A stretch of DNA of 64,000 nucleotides, taken from the NCBI RefSeq assembly GCF_051020765.1, contig NW_027469341.1:1-64000 (forward strand), read 5' to 3'. This DNA is from Lasioglossum baleicum (Eukaryota > Arthropoda > Insecta > Hymenoptera > Halictidae). The translations under genes and the position numbers were made by a program. The notes beneath the pieces are model-generated. The model made no database searches, was not told the origin of the DNA, and was given only the letters and a program-made list of their open reading frames with translations. Shown piece after piece: positions 13,308 to 26,005 of this stretch (positions are counted from its first letter, which is position 1; each line of letters begins with the position of its first letter).

Positions 13308-13881
13308 GAATAACGCATAACCCATAACGCATAACGCATAACGGATAACGCAAGACGCATAACGCATAACGCATAACGAATAACGCATAACGCATAACCC
13401 ATAACGCATAACGCATAACGGATAACGCAAGACGCATAACGCATAACGCATAACGCATAACGCATAACGCATAACGCATAACGCATGACGCATAACGCAT
13501 AACGCAGAACGCATAACGCATAACGCATAACGCATAACGCATAACGCATAACGCATAACGCATAACACATATCGCATAACGCATAACGCATAACGCTTAA
13601 CGCATAACGCATAACGCATAACGCATAACGCATAACGCATAACGCATAACGCATAACGCATAACGCATAACGCATAACGCATAACGCATAACGCATAACG
13701 CATAACGCATAACGCATAACGCATAACGCATAACGCATAACGCATAACGCATAACGCATAACGCATAACGCATAACGCATAACGCATAACGCATAACGCA
13801 TAACGCATAACGCATAACGCATAACGCATAACGCATAACGCATATCGCATAACGCATAACGCTTAACGCATAACGCATATC
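13308..13881. repeat. Long direct repeat, copy 2 (3,458-bp spacing)
   Basis: Markers C2A 13308, A5G 13483, T4G 13504, ACATATC 13567, A3T 13595, A6T 13840, A3T 13861 and A6T 13875 match copy 1 at a constant 3,458 bp. After 13875, A3G is at 13959, 112 bp (16 units) closer than in copy 1. Upstream, GAATTAC at 13070 is 238 bp before the repeat, against 252 bp in copy 1. Confidence 0.9.
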
Positions 13882-14616
13882 GCATAACGCATAACGCATA
13901 ACGCATAACGCATAACGCATAACGCATAACGCATAACGCATAACGCATAACGCATAACGCGTAACGGATAACGCAAGACGCATAACGCATAACGCATAAC
14001 GCATAACGCATAACGCATAACGCATAACGCATAACGCATAACGCATAACGCATAACGCATAACGCATAACGCATAACGCATAACGCATAACGCATAACGC
14101 ATAACGCATAACGCATAACGCATAACGCATAACGCATAACGCATAACGCATAACGCATAACGCATAACGCATAACGCATAACGCATAACGCATAACGCAT
14201 AACGCATAACGCATAACGCATAACGCATAACGCATAACGCATAACGCATAACGCATAACGCATAACGCATAACGCATAACGCATAACGCATAACGCATAA
14301 CGCATAACGCATAACGCATAACGCATAACGCATAACGCATAACGCATAACGCATAACGCATAACGCATAACGCATAACGCATAACGCATAACGCATAACG
14401 CATAACGCATAACGCATAACGCATAACGCATAACGCATAACGCATAACGCATAACGCATAACGCATAACGCATAACGCATAACGCATAACGCATAACGCA
14501 TAACGCATAACGCATAACGCATAACGCATATCGCATAACGCATAACGCATAACGCATAACGCATAACGCATAACGCATAACGCATAACGCATAACGCATA
14601 ACGCATAACGCATATC

Positions 14617-15204
14617 GCATTACGCATAACGCATAACGCATAACGCTTAACGCATAGCCCATAACGCATAACGCATAACGCATAACGCATAACGCATAAC
14701 GCATAACGCATAACGCATAACGCATAACGCATAACGCATAACGCATAACGCATAACGCATAACGCATAACGCATAACGCATAACGCATAACGCATAACGC
14801 ATAACGCATAACGCATAACGCATAACGCATAACGCATAACGCATCACGCATAACGCATAACGTATAACGCGTAACGCATAACGGATAACGCATGACGCAT
14901 AACGCATTACGCATAACGCATAACTCATAACGCATAACGCATAACGCTTAACGCATAGCCCATAACGTATAACGCGTTACGCATAACGCATAACGCATAA
15001 CGCATAACGCATAACGCATAACGCATAACGCATAACGCATAACGCATAACGCATAACGCATAACGCATAACGCATAACGCATAACGCATAACGCATAACG
15101 CATAACGCATAACGCATAACGCATAACGGATAACGCATAACGCATAACGTATAACGCGTTACGCATAACGCATAACGCATAACGCATAACGCATAACGCA
15201 TAAC
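14617..15204. repeat. Transition block with GTATAAC-GCGTTAC doublets
   Basis: Markers are A5T 14617, A3T 14645, A6G 14652 with G1C 14659, then a pure run, A5C (GCATCAC) 14841, C2T 14862, A3G 14869, C2G 14883, A5G 14890, A5T 14904 and G1T 14925. An A3T-A6G-G1C trio follows at 14946-14966. The doublet GTATAAC-GCGTTAC occurs at 14967 and again at 15149 and was not seen elsewhere. The block joins the 9.35-14.6 kb domain to the cassette-rich DNA on the right and looks like a mosaic junction. Confidence 0.75.
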
Positions 15205-16786
15205 GCTTAACGCATAACGCCTAACGCATAACGCGTAACGCATAATGCATAACGCATACCGCTTAACGCATAGCCCATAACGCATAACGCATAACGCATA
15301 ACGCATAACGCATAACGCATAACGGATAACGCATAACGCATAACGCACAACGGATAACGCATAACGCATAACGCATAACGCATAACGCATAACGCATAAC
15401 GCATAACGCATAACGCATAACGCATAACGCATAACGCATAACGCATAACGCATAACGCATAACGCATAACGCATAACGCATAACGCATAACGCATAACGC
15501 ATAACGCATAACGCATAACGCATAACGCATAACGGATAACGCATAACGCATAACGCATAACGCATAACGCATAACGCATAACGCATAACGCATAACGCAT
15601 AACGCATAACGCATAACGCATAACGCATAACGCATAACGCATAACGCATAACGCATAACGGATAACGCATAACGCATAACGCATAACGCATAACGCATAA
15701 CGCATAACGCATAACGCATAACGCATAACGCATAACGCATAACGCATAACGCATAACGCATAACGCATAACGGATAACGCATAACGCATAACGCACAACG
15801 GATAACGCATAACGCATAACGCATAACGAATTACGCATAACGCATAACCCATAACGCATAACGCATAACGCATAACGCATAACGCATAACGCATAACGCT
15901 TAACGCATAACGCCTAACGCATAACGCGTAACGCATAATGTATAACGTATAACGCTTAACGCATAGCCCATAACGCATAACGCATAACGCATCGCGCATA
16001 ACGCATAACGGATAACGCATAACGCATAACGCATAACGGATAACGCATAACGCATAACGCATAACGAATTACGCATAACGCATAACCCATAACGCATAAC
16101 GCATAACGCATAACGCATAACGCATAACGCATAACGCATAACGCATAACGCATAACGCATAACGCATAACGCATAACGCATAACGCATAACGGATAACGC
16201 AAGAAGCATAACGCATAACGCATAAAGCATAACGCATAACGCATAACGCATAACGCATAACGCATAACGCATAACGCATAACGCATAACGCATAACGCAT
16301 AACGCATAACGCATAACGCATAACGCATAACGCATAACGCATAACGCATAACGCATAACGCTTAACGCATAACGCATTACGCATAACGCATAACGCATAA
16401 CGCATAACGCTTAACGCATAGCTCATAACGCATAACGCATAACGCGTAACGCATAATGCATAACGCATAACGCTTAACGTATAGCCCATAACGCATAACG
16501 CATAACGCATCGCGCATAACGCATAACGGATAACGCATAACGCATAACGCATAACGCATAACGCATAACGCATAACGCATAACGCATAACGCATAACGCA
16601 TAACGCATAACGCATAACGCATAACGCATAACGCATAACGCATAACGCATAACGCATAACGCATAACGCATAACGCATAACGCTTAACGCATAACGCATA
16701 ACGCATAACGCATAACGCATAACGCATAACGCATAACGCATAACGCATAACGCATAACGCATAACGCATAACGCATAACGCATAAC
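15205..16786. repeat. Type 1 / type 3 / module B unit
   Basis: A type 1 cassette at 15205 carries GCATACC at unit 8 (15254) and lacks GCATCGC. A type 3 cassette starts at 15898, and module B has GCAAGAA at 16199. The A3T..A5T pair is at 16360/16374 and A6G+G1T at 16416. The truncated cassette from 16444 has a doubly changed unit, GTATAGC, at 16479 and GCATCGC at 16507. Plain runs fill the gaps. The unit-8 GCATACC marker is shared with four further type 1 cassettes up to 24.2 kb. Confidence 0.8.
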
Positions 16787-18928
16787 GCTTAACGCATAAC
16801 GCCTAACGCATAACGCGTAACGCATAATGCATAACGCATACCGCTTAACGCATAGCCCATAACGCATAACGCATAACGCATCGCGCATAACGCATAACGG
16901 ATAACGCATAACGCATAACGCACAACGGATAACGCATAACGCATAACGCATAACGCATAACGAATTACGCATAACGCATAACCCATAACGCATAACGCAT
17001 AACGCATAACGCATAACGCATAACGCATAACGCATAACGCATAACGCACAACGGATAACGCATAACGCATAACGCATAACGCATAACGCATAACGCATAA
17101 CGCATAACGCATAACGCATAACGCATAACGCATAACGCATAACGCATAACGCATAACGCATAACGCATAACGCATAACGCATAACGCATAACGCATAACG
17201 CATAACGCATAACGCATAACGCATAACGCATAACGCATAACGCATAACGCATAACGCATAACGCATAACGCATAACGCATAACGCATAACGCATAACGCA
17301 TAACGCATAACGCATAACGCATAACGCATAACGCATAACGCATAACGCATAACGCATAACGCATAACGCATAACGCATAACGCATAACGCATAACGCATA
17401 ACGCATAACGCATAACGCATAACGCATAACGCATAACGCATAACGCATAGCGGATAACGCATAACGCATAACGCACAACGGATAACGCATAACGCATAAC
17501 GCATAACGCATAACGCATAACGCATAACGCATAACGCATAACGCATAACGCATAACGCATAACGCATAACGCATAACGCATAACGCATAACGCATAACGC
17601 ATAACGCATAACGCATAACGCATAACGCATAACGCATAACGCATAACGCATAACGCATAACGCATAACGCATAACGCATAACGGATAACGCATAACGCAT
17701 AACGCATAACGCATAACGCATAACGCATAACGCATAACGCATAACGCATAACGCATAACGCATAACGCATAACGCATAACGCATAACGCATAACGCATAA
17801 CGCATAACGGATAACGCATAACGCATAACGCATAACGGATAACGCATAACGCATAACGCACAACGGATAACGCATAACGCATAACGCATAACGAATTACG
17901 CATAACGCATAACCCATAACGCATAACGCATAACGCATAACGCATAACGCATAACGCATAACGCTTGACGCATAACGCCTAACGCATAACGCGTAACGCA
18001 TAATGTATAACGTATAACGCTTAACGCATAGCCCATAACGCATAACGCATAACGCATCGCGCATAACGCATAACGGATAACGCATAACGCATAACGCATA
18101 ACGGATAACGCATAACGCATAACGCATAACGAATTACGCATAACGCATAACCCATAACGCATAACGCATAACGCATAACGCATAACGCATAACGCATAAC
18201 GCATAACGCATAACGCATAACGCATAACGCATAACGCATAACGCATAACGGATAACGCAAGAAGCATAACGCATAACGCATAAAGCATAACGCATAACGC
18301 ATAACGCATAACGCATAACGCATAACGCATAACGCATAACGCATAACGCATAACGCATAACGCATAACGCATAACGCATAACGCATAACGCATAACGCAT
18401 AACGCATAACGCTTAACGCATAGCTCATAACGCATAACGCATAACGCTTAACGCATAACGCATAACTCATAACGGATAACGCATAACGCATAACGCATAA
18501 CGGATAACGCATAACGCATAACGCATAACGCATAACGCATAACGCATAACGCATAACGCGTAACGCATAATGCATAACGCATAACGCTTAACGCATAGCC
18601 CATAACGCATAACGCATAACGCATCGCGCATAACGCATAACGGATAACGCATAACGCATAACGCATAACGCATAACGCATAACGCATAACGCATAACGCA
18701 TAACGCATAACGCATAACGCATAACGCATAACGCATAACGCATAACGCATAACGCATAACGCATAACGCATAACGCATAACGCATAACGCATAACGCATA
18801 ACGCATGACGCTTAACGCATAACGCATAACGCATAACGCATAACGCATAACGCATAACGCATAACGCATAACGCATAACGCATAACGCATAACGCATAAC
18901 GCATAACGCATAACGCATAACGCATAAC
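16787..18928. repeat. Type 1 / type 3 / module B unit
   Basis: Type 1 at 16787 has GCATACC at 16836 and one extra plain unit before GAATTAC (16962). T4C at 17046 is followed by a 55-unit pure run (17060-17444) that ends at A6G (17445). The type 3 cassette begins with GCTTGAC at 17963 in place of GCTTAAC. GCAAGAA is at 18257. The A3T..A5T pair of module B is missing; A3T 18411, A6G 18418, G1T 18425 and a second G1T at 18467 follow. GCATGAC at 18803 abuts A3T at 18810. Confidence 0.8.
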
Positions 18929-20671
18929 GCTTAACGCATAACGCCTAACGCATAACGCGTAACGCATAATGCATAACGCATACCGCTTAACGCATAGCCC
19001 ATAACGCATAACGCATAACGCATCGCGCATAACGCATAACGGATAACGCATAACGCATAACGCACAACGGATAACGCATAACGCATAACGCATAACGAAT
19101 TACGCATAACGCATAACCCATAACGCATAACGCATAACGCATAACGCATAACGCATAACGCATAACGCATAACGCATAACGCATAACGCTTAACGCATAA
19201 CGCCTAACGCATAACGCGTAACGCATAATGCATAACGTATAACGCTTAACGCATAGCCCATAACGCATAACGCATAACGCATCGCGCATAACGCATAACG
19301 GATAACGCATAACGCATAACGCATAACGGATAACGCATAACGCATAACGCATAACGAATTACGCATAACGCATAACCCATAACGCATAACGCATAACGCA
19401 TAACGCATAACGCATAACGCATAACGCATAACGCATAACGCATAACGCACAACGGATAACGCATAACGCATAACGCATAACGAATTACGCATAACGCATA
19501 ACCCATAACGCATAACGCATAACGCATAACGCATAACGCATAACGCATAACGCATAACGCTTAACGCATAACGCCTAACGCATAACGCGTAACGCATAAT
19601 GTATAACGTATAACGCTTAACGCATAGCCCATAACGCATAACGCATAACGCATCGCGCATAACGCATAACGGATAACGCATAACGCATAACGCATAACGG
19701 ATAACGCATAACGCATAACGCATAACGAATTACGCATAACGCATAACGCATAACGCATAACGCATAACGCATAACGCATAACGCATAACGCATAACGCAT
19801 AACGCATAACGCATAACGCATAACGCATAACGCATAACGCATAACGCATAACGGATAACGCATAACGCATAACGCACAACGGATAACGCATAACGCATAA
19901 CGCATAACGCATAACGCATAACGCATAACGCATAACGCATAACGCATAACGCATAACGCATAACGCATAACGCATAACGCATAACGCATAACGCATAACG
20001 CATAACGCATAACGAATTACGCATAACGCATAACCCATAACGCATAACGCATAACGCATAACGCATAACGCATAACGCATAACGCATAACGCATAACGCA
20101 TAACGCACAACGGATAACGCATAACGCATAACGCATAACGAATTACGCATAACGCATAACCCATAACGCATAACGCATAACGCATAACGCATAACGCATA
20201 ACGCATAACGCATAACGCAAGAAGCATAACGCATAACGCATAAAGCATAACGCATAACGCATAACGCATAACGCATAACGCATAACGCATAACGCATAAC
20301 GCATAACGCATAACGCATAACGCATAACGCATAACGCATAACGCATAACGCATAACGCTTAACGCATAGCTCATAACGCATAACGCATAACGCTTAACGC
20401 ATAACGCATAACTCATAACGGATAACGCATAACGCATAACGCATAACGGATAACGCATAACGCATAACGCATAACGCATAACGCATAACGCATAACGCAT
20501 AACGCGTAACGCATAATGCATAACGCATAACGCTTAACGCATAGCCCATAACGCATAACGCATAACGCATAACGCATAACGCATAACGCATAACGCATAA
20601 CGCATAACGCATAACGCATAACGCATAACGCATAACGCATAACGCATAACGCATAACGCATAACGCATAAC
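18929..20671. repeat. Complete 1-2-3-B higher-order unit, 1,743 bp
   Basis: Cassettes of type 1 (18929, GCATACC at unit 8), type 2 (19188) and type 3 (19559) follow in order. A half-cassette lies between 2 and 3 (T4C 19447, GAATTAC 19482, G1C 19503). Module B here lacks the usual C2G before GCAAGAA (20217) and has an extra G1T unit at 20413; both oddities recur in the next copy. The next unit starts exactly 1,743 bp (249 heptamers) later with the same order. Confidence 0.88.
19188..19383. repeat. Reference type 2 cassette (196 bp)
   Basis: Same frame as type 1, but unit 8 is GTATAAC (19237) and unit 20 is plain. A3T 19244, A6G 19251, G1C 19258, GCATCGC 19279, C2G 19300 and 19328, GAATTAC 19356 and G1C 19377 are in register. 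Type 2 always lies 238-266 bp after a type 1 start in the ordered groups seen here. Confidence 0.85.
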
Positions 20672-23600
20672 GCTTAACGCATAACGCCTAACGCATAACG
20701 CGTAACGCATAATGCATAACGCATACCGCTTAACGCATAGCCCATAACGCATAACGCATAACGCATCGCGCATAACGCATAACGGATAACGCATAACGCA
20801 TAACGCACAACGGATAACGCATAACGCATAACGCATAACGAATTACGCATAACGCATAACCCATAACGCATAACGCATAACGCATAACGCATAACGCATA
20901 ACGCATAACGCATAACGCATAACGCATAACGCTTAACGCATAACGCCTAACGCATAACGCGTAACGCATAATGCATAACGTATAACGCTTAACGCATAGC
21001 CCATAACGCATAACGCATAACGCATCGCGCATAACGCATAACGGATAACGCATAACGCATAACGCATAACGGATAACGCATAACGCATAACGCATAACGA
21101 ATTACGCATAACGCATAACCCATAACGCATAACGCATAACGCATAACGCATAACGCATAACGCATAACGCATAACGCATAACGCATAACGCACAACGGAT
21201 AACGCATAACGCATAACGCATAACGAATTACGCATAACGAATTACGCATAACGCATAACCCATAACGCATAACGCATAACGCATAACGCATAACGCATAA
21301 CGCATAACGCTTAACGCATAACGCCTAAGGCATAACGCGTAACGCATAATGTATAACGTATAACGCTTAACGCATAGCCCATAACGCATAACGCATAACG
21401 CATCGCGCATAACGCATAACGGATAACGCATAACGCATAACGCATAACGGATAACGCATAACGCATAACGCATAACGAATTACGCATAACGCATAACCCA
21501 TAACGCATAACGCATAACGCATAACGCATAACGCATAACGGATAACGCATAACGCATAACGCATAACGCATAACGCATAACGAATTACGCATAACGCATA
21601 ACCCATAACGCATAACGCATAACGCATAACGCATAACGCATAACGGATAACGCATAACGCATAACGCATAACGCATAACGCATAACGCATAACGCATAAC
21701 GCATTACGCATAACGCATAACGCATAACGCATAACGCATAACGCATAACGCATAACGCATAACGCATAACGCATAACGCATAACGCATAACGCATAACGC
21801 ATAACGCATAACGCATAACGCATAACGCATAACGCATAACGCATAACGCATAACGCATAACGCATAACGCATAACGCATAACGCATAACGCATAACGCAT
21901 AACGCATAACGCATAACGCATAACGCATAACGCATAACGCATAACGCATAACGCATAACGGATAACGCATAACGCATAACGCACAACGGATAACGCATAA
22001 CGCATAACGCATAACGCATAACGCATAACGCATAACGCATAACGCATAACGCATAACGCATAACGCATAACGCATAACGCATAACGCATAACGCATAACG
22101 CATAACGCATAACGCATAACGCATAACGCATAACGCATAACGCATAACGCATAACGCATAACGCATAACGCATAACGCATAACGCATAACGCATAACGCA
22201 TAACGCATAACGCATAACGCATAACGCATAACGCATAACGCATAACGCATAACGCATAACGCATAACGCATAACGCATAACGCATAACGCATAACGCATA
22301 ACGCATAACGCATAACGCATAACGCATAACGCATAACGCATAACGCATAACGCATAACGCATAACGCATAACGCATAACGCATAACGCATAACGCATAAC
22401 GCATAACGCATAACGCATAACGCATAACGCATAACGCATAACGCATAACGCATAACGCATAACGCATAACGCATAACGCATAACGCATAACGCATAACGC
22501 ATAACGCATAACGCATAACGGATAACGCATAACGCATAACGCATAACGAATTACGCATAACGCATAACGCATAACGCATAACGCATAACGCATAACGCAT
22601 AACGCATAACGCATAACGCATAACGCATAACGCATAACGCATAACGCATAACGCATAACGCATAACGCATAACGCATAACGCATAACGCATAACGCATAA
22701 CGCATAACGCATAACGGATAACGCATAACGCATAACGCACAACGGATAACGCATAACGCATAACGCATAACGCATAACGCATAACGCATAACGCATAACG
22801 CATAACGCATAACGCATAACGCATAACGCATAACGCATAACGCATAACGCATAACGCATAACGCATAACGCATAACGCATAACGCATAACGCATAACGCA
22901 TAACGCATAACGCATAACGCATAACGCATAACGCATAACGCATAACGCATAACGCATAACGCATAACGCATAACGCATAACGCATAACGCATAACGCATA
23001 ACGCATAACGCATAACGCATAACGCATAACGCATAACGCATAACGCATAACGCATAACGCATAACGCATAACGCATAACGCATAACGCATAACGCATAAC
23101 GCATAACGCATAACGCATAACGCATAACGCATAACGCATAACGCATAACGCATAACGCATAACGCATAACGCATAACGCATAACGCATAACGCATAACGC
23201 ATAACGGATAACGCATAACGCATAACGCATAACGAATTACGCATAACGCATAACGCATAACGCATAACGCATAACGCATAACGCATAACGCATAACGCAT
23301 AACGCATAACGCATAACGCATAACGCATAACGCATAACGCATAACGCATAACGCATAACGCATAACGCACAACGGATAACGCATAACGCATAACGCATAA
23401 CGCATAACGCATAACGCATAACGCATAACGCATAACGCATAACGCATAACGCATAACGCATAACGCATAACGCATAACGCATAACGCATAACGCATAACG
23501 AATTACGCATAACGCATAACCCATAACGCATAACGCATAACGCATAACGCATAACGCATAACGCATAACGCATAACGCATAACGCATAACGCATAACGCA

Positions 23601-24129
23601 CAACGGATAACGCATAACGCATAACGCATAACGAATTACGCATAACGCATAACCCATAACGCATAACGCATAACGCATAACGCATAACGCATAACGCATA
23701 ACGCAAGAAGCATAACGCATAACGCATAAAGCATAACGCATAACGCATAACGCATAACGCATAACGCATAACGCATAACGCATAACGCATAACGCATAAC
23801 GCATAACGCATAACGCATAACGCATAACGCATAACGCTTAACGCATAGCTCATAACGCATAACGCATAACGCTTAACGCATAACGCATAACTCATAACGG
23901 ATAACGCATAACGCATAACGCATAACGGATAACGCATAACGCATAACGCATAACGCATAACGCATAACGCATAACGCATAACGCGTAACGCATAATGCAT
24001 AACGCATAACGCTTAACGCATAGCCCATAACGCATAACGCATAACGCATAACGCATAACGCATAACGCATAACGCATAACGCATAACGCATAACGCATAA
24101 CGCATAACGCATAACGCATAACGCATAAC
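20672..24129. repeat. Expanded 1-2-3-B unit, 3,458 bp
   Basis: Type 1 at 20672, type 2 at 20931 and type 3 at 21309 repeat the previous unit at +1,743, +1,743 and +1,750 bp. The part after type 3 is longer by about 1.7 kb through pure runs (75 units at 21995-22519, 65 units at 22751-23205) separated by C2G..T4C-C2G fragments. GCAAGAA at 23703 again lacks the preceding C2G, and the extra G1T is at 23892. Near 21235 two GAATTAC units stand 14 bp apart. A doubly changed GCCTAAG lies at 21323 in the type 3 cassette. Confidence 0.85.
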
Positions 24130-26005
24130 GCTTAACGCATAACGCCTAACGCATAACGCGTAACGCATAATGCATAACGCATACCGCTTAACGCATAGCC
24201 CATAACGCATAACGCATAACGCATCGCGCATAACGCATAACGGATAACGCATAACGCATAACGCACAACGGATAACGCATAACGCATAACGCATAACGAA
24301 TTACGCATAACGCATAACCCATAACGCATAACGCATAACGCATAACGCATAACGCATAACGCATAACGCATAACGCATAACGCTTAACGCATAACGCCTA
24401 ACGCATAACGCGTAACGCATAATGCATAACGTATAACGCTTAACGCATAGCCCATAACGCATAACGCATAACGCATCGCGCATAACGCATAACGGATAAC
24501 GCATAACGCATAACGCATAACGGATAACGCATAACGCATAACGCATAACGAATTACGCATAACGCATAACCCATAACGCATAACGCATAACGCATAACGC
24601 ATAACGCATAACGCATAACGCATAACGCATAACGCATAACGCACAACGGATAACGCATAACGCATAACGCATAACGAATTACGCATAACGCATAACCCAT
24701 AACGCATAACGCATAACGCATAACGCATAACGCATAACGCATAACGCATAACGCATAACGCTTAACGCATAACGCCTAACGCATAACGCGTAACGCATAA
24801 TGTATAACGTATAACGCTTAACGCATAGCCCATAACGCATAACGCATAACGCATCGCGCATAACGCATAACGGATAACGCATAACGCATAACGCATAACG
24901 GATAACGCATAACGCATAACGCATAACGAATTACGCATAACGCATAACGCATAACGCATAACGCATAACGCATAACGCATAACGCATAACGCATAACGCA
25001 TAACGCATAACGCATAACGCATAACGCATAACGCATAACGGATAACGCATAACGCATAACGCACAACGGATAACGCATAACGCATAACGCATAACGCATA
25101 ACGCATAACGCATAACGCATAACGCATAACGCATAACGCATAACGCATAACGCATAACGCATAACGCATAACGCATAACGCATAACGGATAACGCATAAC
25201 GCATAACGCATAACGAATTACGCATAACGCATAACCCATAACGCATAACGCATAACGCATAACGCATAACGCATAACGCATAACGCATAACGCATAACGC
25301 ATAACGCATAACGCATAACGCATAACGCATAACGCATAACGCATAACGCATAACGCATAACGCATAACGCATAACGCATAACGCATAACGGATAACGCAA
25401 GAAGCATAACGCATAACGCATAAAGCATAACGCATAACGCATAACGCATAACGCATAACGCATAACGCATAACGCATAACGCATAACGCATAACGCATAA
25501 CGCATAACGCATAACGCATAACGCATAACGCATAACGCATAACGCATAACGCATAACGCTTAACGCATAACGCATTACGCATAACGCATAACGCATAACG
25601 CATAACGCATAACGCATAACGCATAACGCATAACGCATAACGCATAACGCATAACGCATAACGCATAACGCATAACGCATAACGCATAACGCATAACGCA
25701 TAACGCATAACGCATAACGCTTAACGCATAACGCATTACGCATAACGCATAACGCATAACGCATAACGCATAACGCATAACGCATAACGCATAACGCATA
25801 ACGCATAACGCATAACGCATAACGCATAACGCATAACGCATAACGCATAACGCATAACGCATAACGCATAACGCATAACGCATAACGCATAACGCATAAC
25901 GCACAACGGATAACGCATAACGCATAACGCATAACGAATTACGCATAACGCATAACCCATAACGCATAACGCATAACGCATAACGCATAACGCATAACGC
26001 ATAAC
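24130..26005. repeat. Third 1-2-3-B unit of the series
   Basis: Type 1 (24130, GCATACC at 24179), type 2 (24382) and type 3 (24760) lie 3,458, 3,451 and 3,451 bp after those of the previous unit. GCAAGAA is at 25397. The A3T..A5T pair appears twice (25558/25572 and 25719/25733, 161 bp apart), and the A6G+G1T pair is absent. GAATTAC 25936 and G1C 25957 end the block. Confidence 0.82.

Larger units (their letters stand above)
9353..14616. repeat. Distinct satellite domain lacking module B
   Basis: About 5.26 kb without GCAAGAA, without A3C cassettes and without A6G pairs. Its vocabulary is T4G (9353), C2A (9850), GCAAGAC (10627, 13973), A5G (10025), ACATATC (10109), A6T and lone G1C units (11733, 12706, 12965). 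It also has GAATTAC+G1C ends at 9472, 9598, 11278, 11411, 12265, 12398, 12811 and 13070. Five of these ends carry T4C-C2G exactly 35 bp upstream, like units 20-28 of a type 1 cassette. Perfect runs are long. The longest open - strand frame (about 4.5 kb, 1,500 codons) falls here only because stop-making variants are rare; it is not a gene. Confidence 0.8.

Noticed and set aside
9348..13850. A 1,500-codon open frame on the - strand, and many similar shorter ones
   Set aside because: The pure heptamer has no stop in any - frame, so long frames are automatic. They repeat one seven-residue cycle, all three frames give the same peptide, and they end wherever A3T, A3C, A5T, GAATTAC or A6G+G1T creates a stop. 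No promoter, codon bias, intron or domain is present.
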